Assembly: GCF_013978595.1 (NCBI RefSeq)
Contig: NZ_JACDTZ010000001.1
Coordinates: 744,001 to 808,000 of the forward strand
Length of the DNA stretch: 64,000 nt
Source of the DNA: Corynebacterium haematomassiliense
GTDB lineage: Bacteria; Actinomycetota; Actinomycetes; Mycobacteriales; Mycobacteriaceae
Reading direction: 5' to 3'
This document shows positions 8,498 to 16,954 of the stretch, piece by piece (position 1 is the first letter of the stretch; each line of letters starts with the position of its first letter). A program made the position numbers and the translations under genes. The notes beneath the pieces were generated by a model, which searched no databases, had not been told where the DNA came from, and worked only from the letters and a program-made list of their open reading frames with translations.

Positions 8498-9099
8498 TCC
8501 GCGAACTGCCCCTCGGCGTATACGTGCCGGGGACGACTCTGCTGCACCGCACGGGTGCAGCGCTGAAATTCGTGTTGCTCGTGGCATTCATCATCGGCGT
8601 CACCGCGTTGCCGACGCAGCCATGGCACGCTGTGGCCGCCCTCGCGTTCGTGTTGGCGCTCTACGTATGGGCACGGATCCCCGCCCGCGTAGCGTGGCGC
8701 CAGCTAGTGCCGTTGGTGCCCGTGCTGGCTTTCTTCGGCGCGTTCATGGTGTGGCAAAACGGCGTTGCCTCTGCGCTCACACTGCTGGTCGGGCTGCTTG
8801 CCACCATTGCTGCGGCAAACCTGTTGACGCTGACCACCCCGGTCGAGGAACTCCTCACCGCGCTGGACCGCGCCCTGTCCCCCTTCGGTCGCGCGGGCGA
8901 ACTGATCTCTTTGACCATCGCGCTCACGATCCGGCTTATCCCCCTCACCCTCGCCACGGCGAACGAGGTGCTCGACGCGCGCAAGGCCCGCGGTGTCGGG
9001 TTCTCCTTCACCGCATTCGGCATCCCGTTGGTGATTCGGTCTGTGCGCCGCGCGAAGATGATGGGAGAAGCGCTCATGGCCCGCGGAGCCGTTGATTAG
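8494..9099 (+). CDS. bioN: Biotin ECF transporter transmembrane component BioN
   Basis: 201 residues, EcfT family. Several membrane segments lie between residues 22 and 120. The conserved C-terminal coupling region reads LDARKARGVGFSF with a charged helix VIRSVRRAKMMGEAL, which contacts the ATPase. The GTG start overlaps the bioM stop. A strong hairpin follows at 9117-9156. Confidence 0.92.
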   Translation: MIRELPLGVYVPGTTLLHRTGAALKFVLLVAFIIGVTALPTQPWHAVAALAFVLALYVWARIPARVAWRQLVPLVPVLAFFGAFMVWQNGVASALTLLVGLLATIAAANLLTLTTPVEELLTALDRALSPFGRAGELISLTIALTIRLIPLTLATANEVLDARKARGVGFSFTAFGIPLVIRSVRRAKMMGEALMARGAVD

Positions 9100-9116
9100 C
9101 ACCTGCTTAACGACGA

Positions 9117-9156
9117 CGTTCCGCCCGGCCCCTGCTGTGAGGGACCGGGCGGAACG
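9117..9156. terminator. Bidirectional hairpin between bioN and the giant surface protein gene
   Basis: CGTTCCGCCCGG pairs with CCGGGCGGAACG around a short CCC/GGG extension, giving a long GC-rich stem between convergent genes. It lacks a clear T-run on either side. Confidence 0.65.
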
Positions 9157-9175
9157 CGCTGAGACGGGCTAGCTA

Positions 9176-12100
9176 TTAGTTACTGCTACCTGCGGAGCTA
9201 CCTTCACCGCCACCACATGCATTGACAATGCTGACGATTGCAAGGACACCAAGTGCCGCCGCTGCCAAGCCGCCCGCGATCATGCCGATCTGCGGATCAA
9301 CCTGCGGGAGCATCTGCTGCGCCTGATCCCTCAGTGCATGGAGTGAATCCTGAACGCCTGCCGGCAGCGGAAGGTCGACCTGCGATGCAATCCCCAGCGG
9401 GATCAGCGCCACAAGCGGAAGCGACCATCCGGTCAGCGCAGCGACGCACTTGCCGTCCAACGACGACCCCTGAGACTCCGCCGGTGCCGTTGCTGTCTGG
9501 GTCACCGTGGTGAGCGGGTGCTCGGTCGATGTTTCAGGAGCGGCCTCCACCTCGAAACGGACTTTTTCAACGATCGTAGAGTTTCCGGTCGTCGTCACCA
9601 CTTCCGCGGTGTAGTTGCCGGGCTTTGCAACCCTGCCCGCAATGACGTTGTCCTCGGGGCGGAACTCGAGGCCCTCCGGCAGGTCGTTAACCTCGACGAT
9701 TGCCCCATTAGCCGCAGCCACCCGGTAGTACACATTTGTTTCACCCGCAACAATCTTCGTCAGATTCGGAGCGGTACGCGTCGTCGTGACAGGTGCATCA
9801 ACGTCGACTGCGTCCTGGTCCGATTGAACCGTGGATGTCGGCGTCACAGTCTCGGTCTCCGAGCGACCGGCGACAGTGGTTGTGACTGGGGCTGCGGTAA
9901 CCGTGGTGGTTTGTGCCGTATTCGTTACTGTCTCCGTCACCGCATCAGCTGTTGCCACCGGCGTGACATCAACTTGCTCCGTCACCGTCGGCGTGACCGT
10001 CTCAGCCTTAGCCGAAGACGTCTGCGTCGCAGTCACCGCCGCAGCAGTGGTCACCGGCGTTTCGGTGACCTTCTTCGTCTCCGTGGGCACCACAGTCTTT
10101 GTCGCAGCCGTCTCCGTCTGCGTTTCAGTCACCGCCGCAGCAGTGGTCACCGGCGTTTCGGTGACCTTCTTCGTCTCCGTGGGCACCACAGTCTTTGTCG
10201 CAGCCGTCTCCGTCTGCGTTTCAGTCACCGCCGCAGCCGTCGTCGTCGGAGTCTCGGTGGCTTTCTTCGTCTCCGTGGGCACCACGGTCTTCGTCGCAGC
10301 CGTCTCCGTCTGCGTCGCAGTCACCGCCGCAGCCGTCGTCGTCGGAGTCGTGGTCACCTTCGTCGTCTCCGTGGGCACCACGGTCTTCGTCGCTGCCGTC
10401 TCCGTCTGCGTTGCAGTCACCGCCGCAGCCGTCGTCGTCGGAGTCGTGGTCACCTTCTTCGTCTCAGTCGGCGTCACGGTAACCTCCGGCGCGCTCACTG
10501 TCGTATACACGACGGTTGCCGCAGCCGTCGTCGTCGGCGTCTCGGTCACCTTCTTCGTCTCCGTCGGTGTCACGGTCTTCGTCGCAGCCGTCTCCGTCTG
10601 CGTCGCAGTCACCGCCGCAACCGTCGTCACCGGCGTCTCGGTCACCTTCTTCGTCTCCGTGGGCACCACGGTCTTCGTCGCAGCCGTCTCCGTCTGCGTC
10701 GCAGTCACCGCCGCAACCGTCGTCACCGGCGTCTCGGTGACCTTCGTCGTCTCCGTCGGCACCACGGTCTTCGTCGCAGCCGTCTCCGTCTGCGTCGCAG
10801 TCACCGCCGCAGCCGTCGTCGTCGGAGTCGTGGTCACCTTCGTCGTCTCCGTGGGCACCACGGTCTTCGTCGCAGCCGTCTCCGTCTGCGTCGCAGTCAC
10901 CGCCGCAGCCGTCGTCGTCGGAGTCGTGGTCACCTTCTTCGTCTCAGTCGGCGTCACGGTAACCTCCGGCGCGCTCACTGTCGTATACACGACGGTTGCC
11001 GCAGCCGTCGTCGTCGGCGTCTCGGTCACCTTCTTCGTCTCCGTCGGTGTCACGGTCTTCGTCGCAGCCGTCTCCGTCTGCGTCGCAGTCACCGCCGCAG
11101 CAGTGGTCACCGGCGTTTCGGTGACCTTCGTCGTCTCCGTGGGCACCACGGTCTTCGTCGCAGCCGTCTCCGTCTGCGTCGCAGTCACCGCCGCAGCAGT
11201 GGTCACCGGCGTTTCGGTGACCTTCGTCGTCTCCGTGGGCACCACGGTCTTCGTCGCAGCCGTCTCCGTCTGCGTCGCAGTCACCGCCGCAGCAGTGGTC
11301 ACCGGCGTTTCGGTGACCTTCGTCGTCTCCGTGGGCACCACGGTCTTCGTCGCAGCCGTCTCCGTCTGCGTCGCAGTCACCGCCGCAGCAGTGGTCACCG
11401 GCGTTTCGGTGACCTTCGTCGTCTCCGTGGGCACCACGGTCTTCGTCGCAGCCGTCTCCGTCTGCGTCGCAGTCCCCGCCGCAGCAGTGGTCACCGGCGT
11501 TTCGGTGACCTTCGTCGTCTCCGTGGGCACCACGGTCTTCGTCGCAGCCGTCTCCGTCTGCGTCGCAGTCACCGCCGCAGCCGTCTTCGTCGGAGTCGTG
11601 GTCACCGTGGATGTGATCGTCGGCGTCTCAGTGACGGTCGTAGGTTCGGTACTCACCGTGGTTGTCACCGCGGTGTCAGTAGTAGTCACGGTCGGAGTCA
11701 CAGTCTCGGTGACCGCCGGGACCGTGACGGTTGTCGGAGCAGCGCTCGTAGTGGTGTTGCCCGAAGTCACCGTTGGGGTCGGCTGTTCTGCGGGCGTACA
11801 AGACTCCGTCCGCTCTGCTTCTGCAGCGCGCAACGCCAGGCCGTTGTTCGGATCATTTGGAGCATCATCAGACCACAAGAAACGGGTAACCACGGTACGC
11901 TGCCCATCGACAGTGCACTCCCCAATCTTCTCGTACGTGCCATAGCCCTCATTTGCAAAGTTTTCCATGAGGACGGGTCGTGCTTGAACCCCAGATACCT
12001 CATGCGCGGTTGTACCGTCGAAGGAAACGACTACAGAAAGGCCGTCGCAGGCTTCGTCGCAAAGCACGCGAAGCTCCTTGCTATTCGCGTTGTAATCCAA

Positions 12101-14056
12101 CGCCATGACGCTGCGCAGCTCAGGGTTTTCGTACTTGCCAACCTCTTCGAACTCCCCGTTAGGCTGCAGGCGAACAAAGTGGACGAAGCCCGTGTACTCC
12201 ACACCCACCGCGTACACATCAAGGTCCGGCAAGTAGGCGATGGCTTCCAAACCAAAGTTCGGTGGTACTTCACCAGTGATTGAATTGAGGTTCCACTCGC
12301 CAGTCACCTTGCCCCGGGAAGGGTCAAACTCGAGGATGGACGGGCGGGAGGGGCCAGAACCGTCACGCTCGGTGGCAATGTAGATCTTGCCGTCCTTACC
12401 TACGGTCACGCCTTCCGCGTCCGGATTCCCTGCACCATTTTCATAGGTGAGAGTCCATTCGTTCTTCTTGCTGTAGATCTTCTTGTCCTCGTCGTACTCC
12501 AGCTCAAACAGGCGCCCCGGGTTGTTGTTCACAATCCAGGCGTTACCGTTGCCGTCGAAATCTACGCCCGAGAAGTTCTCGCCCGCGAATCCGCCGACCG
12601 TATTGATTGAGTTGACCTCATCCGGCCACGGTTCACCCTCCGGCCATACGAGTTCCTCAGCGTTCTTTCCGTCCTTTGTCACTTTCGCAAGAGCGACGAG
12701 ATCACCCTCGCCATCTGGGGTGCGCCCCCAGGAGAAGCGAGTGTGCGACGTCCAGCTCACTTCGTCGAATGGCTTGTTGTCGTCTGGCCTGTACAGACGC
12801 GCACTGTCAGCCTCACCAAGCCCGAACCCCTTCGAACCGTCGGGAGTATCGACTTCGGTGTAGAACGAGTAGTACCCGCCCGGTTGGATCACCGTATTCT
12901 TCGGGAACACAATCGGTGTGCGCCCCTGTTTGTCGTCTGCAAACTTCCAGCCCGAGATGTCCACCGGCGTATCGCCCGCGTTGTACAACTCCACCCAATC
13001 AGCAACAAAGTCGCCCTTGGTCTGGATCTCATTGATCCTGATCTTGCCAGTGTTCGAAGGCTTTTGGCTTGTCGACGACGGCACCTCCGACGGGTTCGGC
13101 TCCTCGTCCTCCACCCCGCAGGGAGCGGCATTGGCGTCACCCTTGGACTTCGCCGAGGACATCTTGAAGTCGTTGTTGGCTTCCGAGTAGCGGGACCACG
13201 ACGTCGCCGCCCCCTCGCACACCGGGCTTTCCGTCCAGCCGAACTCATCAACTAGCTCTCCTGCAGCCGTCTTGAGAGTCAGGCTGTCCTTAGCGCTGAG
13301 CCCGAACCCATCAGTGCCATCTGGGACTACGCCGCCCTCTTTCCCGTCCGGAGTCAAAACGTAATAACCGCCTGCGGGAATGATCGTATTCGGTGCAAAG
13401 GTGATGTAAGTGTTGCCCTTGCCATCGCCACTATCGACGACCACCCAATCGCCGATATTTACCGCCTTGTCGCCGTTATTCACCAACTCGATGAAATCGA
13501 CGCCGTCCGTCGTGATCTCATTGATAAAGACCTTGTCAAAATCGGACTTGGCGTTAGCGCTTTCACGAGTCGGCCCGTCCGTGATCTGCCATTTTCCAGT
13601 CATGTCCGGCACCAAGCCTCGTGAGGTGTGAACACCATCCCTCATGCCGTGAGACGACCACTTCTTTTCGTCGATCTGGTTGCCCTTCTCATCCTTGATG
13701 GTGATCTGATCGTCGCCACCAAGGCCGAACCCTTTAGATCCATCTGGAGTGACGCCCGTGCCATCGGTGTAGAAAGCGTAGTACCCGCGCGCCGGAATGA
13801 CGGTGTTCTTTGGGAATGTGATCGGCTTGCTGCTCTTCCCACTGTCAGTGGCGGTCCAGCCCGAAATGTCAATGTCGTTGTCGGTTGGATTGGCCAGCTC
13901 CACCCAGTCGCCGATCGGGTCAGAGTTGGTGACCACCTCATTGATGACGATGTCAGTCGACGCTGCTGCCGCTGCCACGGGCACCGACGCAAAACCAGAC
14001 ACGAGCATCACGGTAAATGGCACAGCAAATTGACGCGCACGGGAACTACTTCTCAC
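9176..14056 (-). CDS. Giant secreted lamin-tail-domain protein with Thr-rich repeat stalk and C-terminal membrane anchor
   Basis: 1626 residues. A signal peptide (residues 1-33, ending VPVAAAAAS) precedes three lamin-tail domains at about 34-160, 172-300 and 338-445, each beginning INEV/INEI and containing a DWVEL or DFIEL strand and GYY. Residues about 480-745 look like a SdiA-regulated/esterase-like phytase propeller. A Thr/Val/Ala stalk of 32-residue repeats spans about 755-1405. An Ig/cadherin-like domain (1420-1505) and a membrane anchor ending near 1611 follow, with a short GGEGSSAGSSN tail and no LPXTG. The GTG start at 14056 has AAGGAGG 8 nt upstream. The family suggests a cell-surface adhesin or nuclease-like display protein; the ligand is unknown. 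Confidence 0.85.
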   Translation of the reverse strand: MRSSSRARQFAVPFTVMLVSGFASVPVAAAAASTDIVINEVVTNSDPIGDWVELANPTDNDIDISGWTATDSGKSSKPITFPKNTVIPARGYYAFYTDGTGVTPDGSKGFGLGGDDQITIKDEKGNQIDEKKWSSHGMRDGVHTSRGLVPDMTGKWQITDGPTRESANAKSDFDKVFINEITTDGVDFIELVNNGDKAVNIGDWVVVDSGDGKGNTYITFAPNTIIPAGGYYVLTPDGKEGGVVPDGTDGFGLSAKDSLTLKTAAGELVDEFGWTESPVCEGAATSWSRYSEANNDFKMSSAKSKGDANAAPCGVEDEEPNPSEVPSSTSQKPSNTGKIRINEIQTKGDFVADWVELYNAGDTPVDISGWKFADDKQGRTPIVFPKNTVIQPGGYYSFYTEVDTPDGSKGFGLGEADSARLYRPDDNKPFDEVSWTSHTRFSWGRTPDGEGDLVALAKVTKDGKNAEELVWPEGEPWPDEVNSINTVGGFAGENFSGVDFDGNGNAWIVNNNPGRLFELEYDEDKKIYSKKNEWTLTYENGAGNPDAEGVTVGKDGKIYIATERDGSGPSRPSILEFDPSRGKVTGEWNLNSITGEVPPNFGLEAIAYLPDLDVYAVGVEYTGFVHFVRLQPNGEFEEVGKYENPELRSVMALDYNANSKELRVLCDEACDGLSVVVSFDGTTAHEVSGVQARPVLMENFANEGYGTYEKIGECTVDGQRTVVTRFLWSDDAPNDPNNGLALRAAEAERTESCTPAEQPTPTVTSGNTTTSAAPTTVTVPAVTETVTPTVTTTDTAVTTTVSTEPTTVTETPTITSTVTTTPTKTAAAVTATQTETAATKTVVPTETTKVTETPVTTAAAGTATQTETAATKTVVPTETTKVTETPVTTAAAVTATQTETAATKTVVPTETTKVTETPVTTAAAVTATQTETAATKTVVPTETTKVTETPVTTAAAVTATQTETAATKTVVPTETTKVTETPVTTAAAVTATQTETAATKTVTPTETKKVTETPTTTAAATVVYTTVSAPEVTVTPTETKKVTTTPTTTAAAVTATQTETAATKTVVPTETTKVTTTPTTTAAAVTATQTETAATKTVVPTETTKVTETPVTTVAAVTATQTETAATKTVVPTETKKVTETPVTTVAAVTATQTETAATKTVTPTETKKVTETPTTTAAATVVYTTVSAPEVTVTPTETKKVTTTPTTTAAAVTATQTETAATKTVVPTETTKVTTTPTTTAAAVTATQTETAATKTVVPTETKKATETPTTTAAAVTETQTETAATKTVVPTETKKVTETPVTTAAAVTETQTETAATKTVVPTETKKVTETPVTTAAAVTATQTSSAKAETVTPTVTEQVDVTPVATADAVTETVTNTAQTTTVTAAPVTTTVAGRSETETVTPTSTVQSDQDAVDVDAPVTTTRTAPNLTKIVAGETNVYYRVAAANGAIVEVNDLPEGLEFRPEDNVIAGRVAKPGNYTAEVVTTTGNSTIVEKVRFEVEAAPETSTEHPLTTVTQTATAPAESQGSSLDGKCVAALTGWSLPLVALIPLGIASQVDLPLPAGVQDSLHALRDQAQQMLPQVDPQIGMIAGGLAAAALGVLAIVSIVNACGGGEGSSAGSSN
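10017..11595 (-). repeat. Tandem 96-bp (32-residue) repeats coding the Thr-rich stalk
   Basis: Fourteen copies of the TETAATKT core are seen. Neighbouring units are near identical, for example 11161 onward recurs 96 bp later at 11257. Because 96 is a multiple of three, gain or loss of a unit keeps the frame. A larger block, about 10285-10620, recurs at 10765-11100 with an offset of exactly 480 bp (five units), including the variant VVYTTVSAPEVTV module. Confidence 0.95.
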
Positions 14057-14173
14057 GGGAGCTTCCTCCTTGGGAAAGTCTCATAACAAACTTGGAAAAC
14101 GTTTGGAAAAGTAGTATGTTTGCGTGAATTTGCTCGAACGTCCAAGTGAATAAAACTTGAACAATTAAATAAA

Positions 14174-14193
14174 CCCCGGGAAACATCCCGGGG
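14174..14193 (-). terminator. Intrinsic terminator of the pspA-like gene
   Basis: CCCCGGG and CCCGGGG pair around AAACAT. On the minus strand the stem is followed by TTTATTTAATTG, so it ends the pspA transcript before the surface-protein promoter. Confidence 0.85.
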
Positions 14194-14213
14194 CCACAAA
14201 AACTAGCTGGTAT

Positions 14214-15062
14214 CTAAGCGTCGCCGCGCAGCTCACGCATGCGCTGAGCAACCGCGTCGTCGGCGACGTCAGCACCGGTCGGCGCGGCGGAACCAGTCTG
14301 CTGCGAGTTGCCCTGCTCGATGGCCTGCTTCTTGCGGGAGGTCAGCTCGCCCGCCATCTCGGCGCGTAGCTGCTCCAGGCGGCCGTGGCCAGCCATCTGA
14401 ATGCCGGCCTGCTCGACCTCAGCCATGCGCCCCTCAATGGAGTTCTGCGCCAGCTCGGCGGCACCCAGTGCGTTGGCGTAGCGGCGCTCGATCTTGTCGC
14501 GAACCTGGTCCAGGTTCGGGCCGGAGGCGGTAATGGAGTTCATGGACTGCATGGTCTCCGACACCTTCTCCTGCATCTTCGCCTGCTCCAGCTGGGACAG
14601 CAGCTTGGAGCGCTCTGCCACCTGCTGCTGCAGGTGCGCAGAGTTGCGCTCGACGGCCTGTTTGGCCTGTGCTGCCTGCTGCAGCGCCTGATCGTGCAGC
14701 TGCTTAGTGTCCTCAACACCGGCTTCAGCGGTCACCAGCTGTGCAGCGAAGGCCTCTGCGGCATTCTCGTACTCCTGCGCCTTCTGCGCGTTGCCCTCAC
14801 CGCGTGCCTTGTCGGCGAGCTGGAGCGCCTGGCGCGCGTTCGCCTGCAGCTTCTCGACGTCCTCCAGACGGCGGTTGAGCTGCATCTCCAGCTGGCGCTG
14901 GTTACCAATCACGGCAGCGGCCTGCTGGGACAGTGCCTGGTGCTGACGCTGTGCGTCGTTAATGGCCTGCTCGATCTGGACCTTGGGGTCTGCGTTTTCT
15001 TCGATCTTGTTGTCGAAGAGCGCCATCAGGTAGTTCCAGAACTTAGTAAAGGGATTCGCCAT
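14214..15062 (-). CDS. pspA: PspA/IM30 family envelope-stress protein
   Basis: 282 residues, almost wholly coiled coil (residues about 25-240) rich in Gln/Ala/Glu. The N-terminus [18 protein letters not shown] is the amphipathic membrane-binding helix and residues 25-45 hold [17 protein letters not shown], as in PspA proteins. It binds and stabilises the inner membrane under stress. It lies downstream of clgR on the same strand with a 71-nt gap, as in mycobacteria, where ClgR induces it; no Rv2743c-like partner follows here. An intrinsic terminator closes the unit. Confidence 0.9.
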   Translation of the reverse strand: MANPFTKFWNYLMALFDNKIEENADPKVQIEQAINDAQRQHQALSQQAAAVIGNQRQLEMQLNRRLEDVEKLQANARQALQLADKARGEGNAQKAQEYENAAEAFAAQLVTAEAGVEDTKQLHDQALQQAAQAKQAVERNSAHLQQQVAERSKLLSQLEQAKMQEKVSETMQSMNSITASGPNLDQVRDKIERRYANALGAAELAQNSIEGRMAEVEQAGIQMAGHGRLEQLRAEMAGELTSRKKQAIEQGNSQQTGSAAPTGADVADDAVAQRMRELRGDA

Positions 15063-15133
15063 GGCTAAAGCACCGTGACCTTTCTGTCAGTAGATTGCCT
15101 TAAACGCCAACCACTGTAGTCGCGGATTGCCAG

Positions 15134-15496
15134 CTACGCTTCTGCGGCGGCCGGCGTCGTGCGCTCCAGCTCTTCGGTGAACGAGTGCAGCGACATATTC
15201 GCTACAGCCTCCAGCAAAACCTCGGAGACAGTAGTGCCCAACGCCTCGCACAGGGAAGCCAACAGCTCGGAAGACACCTCTTTGCGCCCCCGCTCCAACT
15301 CGGAGATGTAGCCGGAGGAAACCCGCGCCTCTTTCGCCAGCGCGCGCAGTGTCACACCCTTGTCTGCGCGGAAGGCACGAAGCGACATTCCGAGTGCCTC
15401 GCGGAACAGCGGCTCGCGGGATGCAGTACGGGCGGCATCGGACGGCGCAACCGGCAGGTCGACCGGGGAGTCGTAGAGCAAAGTAGTAGTGGTCAT
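15134..15496 (-). CDS. clgR: XRE-family transcriptional regulator ClgR
   Basis: 120 residues. The helix-turn-helix lies near residues 37-72 (ADKGVTLRALAKEARVSSGYISELERGRKE). In actinobacteria ClgR activates clpP/clpC and, next to pspA, the envelope-stress genes. The ATG at 15496 is preceded by GGAGGAATTG and gives the usual family length; a longer in-frame extension into pncC has no support. It lies between pncC/cinA and pspA. Confidence 0.92.
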   Translation of the reverse strand: MTTTTLLYDSPVDLPVAPSDAARTASREPLFREALGMSLRAFRADKGVTLRALAKEARVSSGYISELERGRKEVSSELLASLCEALGTTVSEVLLEAVANMSLHSFTEELERTTPAAAEA

Positions 15497-15519
15497 CAAT
15501 TCCTCCAACGACTCGCCGC

Positions 15520-16059
15520 TTAGTTTTGTTCCCGCACGCCCGTCAGCGCACCGACCAGCGCGGCCTCCACCGCCAAGCGACGGACCTCGTTGCGCTGCCC
15601 CGACAGCACACGCACCGGCACCGCAGCTCCCGGCATGAGCGCGTACTGGCCAACCGCGGGATCGAGCAGCTCCGCCGCCTGCGACGAGGCGGTCCACTTC
15701 GGCCCGGCCAGCCCGATCCACACCGTGCCGGCGGGCACGTCGTCCTGCGCGTCGGGGCCCGCCACGCCAGTCAGCGCCACAGCCCAATCAGCGCCGCAGA
15801 CGCGCCGTGCCCCGCGCGCCATCTCGCGCGCGACGGCCGCGGAGACCACGCCTTCGCTCTCGATCAGGTCCGCCGGCACGTCCGCGAGCAACGTCTTCAG
15901 CTCCGGCGAGTACGTCACCAGCCCACCGACCAACACGTCCGAGGCACCGGGCACATCAGCCAACGTCGCCGAAGCGAGGCCGGCAGTGAGCGATTCGCAG
16001 AAGGCGATGGTCTGGTGGCGGGAGCGAAGCTCGTCGATAAGCAATTGCGCAGTAGTCAC
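15520..16059 (-). CDS. pncC: Nicotinamide-nucleotide amidohydrolase (CinA C-terminal domain)
   Basis: 179 residues equal to the C-terminal domain of CinA. It deamidates NMN to nicotinate mononucleotide for pyridine nucleotide recycling. The conserved segments are FCESLTAGLASATLADVPGAS near residue 20, LVTYSPELKTLL, and ALTGVAGPD near residue 116. It overlaps the pgsA stop and precedes clgR. The N-terminal MoaB-like domain of full CinA is absent, which is normal for this subfamily. Confidence 0.9.
   Translation of the reverse strand: MTTAQLLIDELRSRHQTIAFCESLTAGLASATLADVPGASDVLVGGLVTYSPELKTLLADVPADLIESEGVVSAAVAREMARGARRVCGADWAVALTGVAGPDAQDDVPAGTVWIGLAGPKWTASSQAAELLDPAVGQYALMPGAAVPVRVLSGQRNEVRRLAVEAALVGALTGVREQN
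16032..16044 (+). repeat. Dispersed 13-mer CGTCGATAAGCAA, copy 3
   Basis: Exact copy in the 5' coding end of pncC, where the opposite strand reads LLIDE. Confidence 0.7.
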
Positions 16060-16595
16060 TTGTTCACCTTCCCTGCATCAACCAAATACTGCACGCCCGT
16101 GACCACAGTGACCGCTACCGCCAGCAGCATCACCACGAACGTCGGCGTGTCCATCCATGCAGGCAGCGGGCACAGATACAGCCCCACAGCGAGGCTTTGC
16201 AGCGCGGTCTTGAGCTTGCCACCCTTCGACGCCGGCACAACCTTCCCGCGGCGCAGCATCACCATGCGCCAGACCGTAATGCCCAGCTCACGGACCACAA
16301 TGACCACCGTCACCCACACCGGCAACGGGCCGGCGATATTCAGGGTGACCAGCGCGGTGATCATCAACGCCTTGTCCGCGATCGGGTCGGCGATTTTACC
16401 GAAGTCCGTGACCAGCCCGCGGGCGCGCGCGATGTCGCCGTCGAGCTTGTCGGTGATCATGAGCGCGACGAACAACCCGAACGCCCACCACCAGCGCTCA
16501 GTAAGCACCAGCCAGGCAAAAACGGGAATGAACAGGATCCTCAGCGAGGTCAAAATGTTCGGGAGGTTCCAATTCGACTGCTTGTCGGGTTGCAT
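16056..16595 (-). CDS. pgsA: CDP-diacylglycerol-glycerol-3-phosphate 3-phosphatidyltransferase-like enzyme
   Basis: About 179 residues with several membrane helices. The CDP-alcohol phosphatidyltransferase motif is complete: DKLDGDIAR, then G eight residues later and two aspartates (GKIADPIADK). It likely makes phosphatidylglycerophosphate. I prefer the ATG at 16595 because GGTGGAGG sits 6 nt upstream; ATGs at 16610 and 16616 are alternatives. The exact acceptor alcohol is inferred from the neighbourhood (ftsK, pncC) rather than seen. Confidence 0.87.
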   Translation of the reverse strand: MQPDKQSNWNLPNILTSLRILFIPVFAWLVLTERWWWAFGLFVALMITDKLDGDIARARGLVTDFGKIADPIADKALMITALVTLNIAGPLPVWVTVVIVVRELGITVWRMVMLRRGKVVPASKGGKLKTALQSLAVGLYLCPLPAWMDTPTFVVMLLAVAVTVVTGVQYLVDAGKVNK

Positions 16596-16631
16596 CACAG
16601 CCTCCACCATACCCATGCGACGGTGCGCTCT

Positions 16632-16637
16632 TAGACT
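16632..16637 (+). promoter_or_regulatory. Predicted -10 box TAGACT of the leaderless YciI gene
   Basis: TAGACT ends 7 nt before the ATG at 16645 and no ribosome binding site is seen. Confidence 0.55.
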
Positions 16638-16644
16638 GCCCTAC

Positions 16645-16929
16645 ATGAAGTATTTCGCAGCCACGTACACCTACGGTGAGCAATCGCTTGTCGACGACAC
16701 ACGTCCCGCCCACCGCGAATTCATCGCTTCCCAGCTGTCGCTGGGCCGCATCGTCGGCTCCGGGCCACTCGCGGGCGCCGAGCAGGCCCTGATCATCCTG
16801 CAACTGCCGGACACGGCGACGGAGGCGGACGCCTCGGCCATATTGGACGAGGACCCCTACATGGTCGCAGGGGCCCTCGCGGCGCGGGACATCCGGGGGT
16901 GGAACCCGGTGTCGAATATCTTCAGCTAG
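16645..16929 (+). CDS. YciI-like protein
   Basis: 94 residues. MKYFAATYTYG, the RPAHREFIASQ segment with the conserved His, and the DPYMVAGALAARDI end are typical of the YciI ferredoxin-like dimeric fold, with the likely active-site pair D18/H22. The biological substrate is unknown. It is divergent from pgsA and convergent with terC. The start has TAGACT 7 nt upstream and looks leaderless. Confidence 0.82.
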   Translation: MKYFAATYTYGEQSLVDDTRPAHREFIASQLSLGRIVGSGPLAGAEQALIILQLPDTATEADASAILDEDPYMVAGALAARDIRGWNPVSNIFS

Positions 16930-16954
16930 GGGTTCGCTGGTTAGCCCTTGCGGG

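Noticed and set aside
10017..11595. Tandem repeats considered as a CRISPR array
   Set aside because: The units are contiguous 96-bp coding repeats with no spacers, and no cas gene is nearby.
9518..12283. Very long open frames (921 and 704 codons) on the plus strand opposite the giant surface protein
   Set aside because: They arise from the 96-bp repeats, whose complementary strand lacks stops, and their composition (Arg/Leu/His or Val only) is not protein-like. The minus-strand product has a signal peptide, domains and a ribosome site.
15497..15787. Long upstream extension of clgR
   Set aside because: It reads antisense-like, Gly/Arg-rich sequence inside pncC; the ATG at 15496 has GGAGGAATTG upstream.
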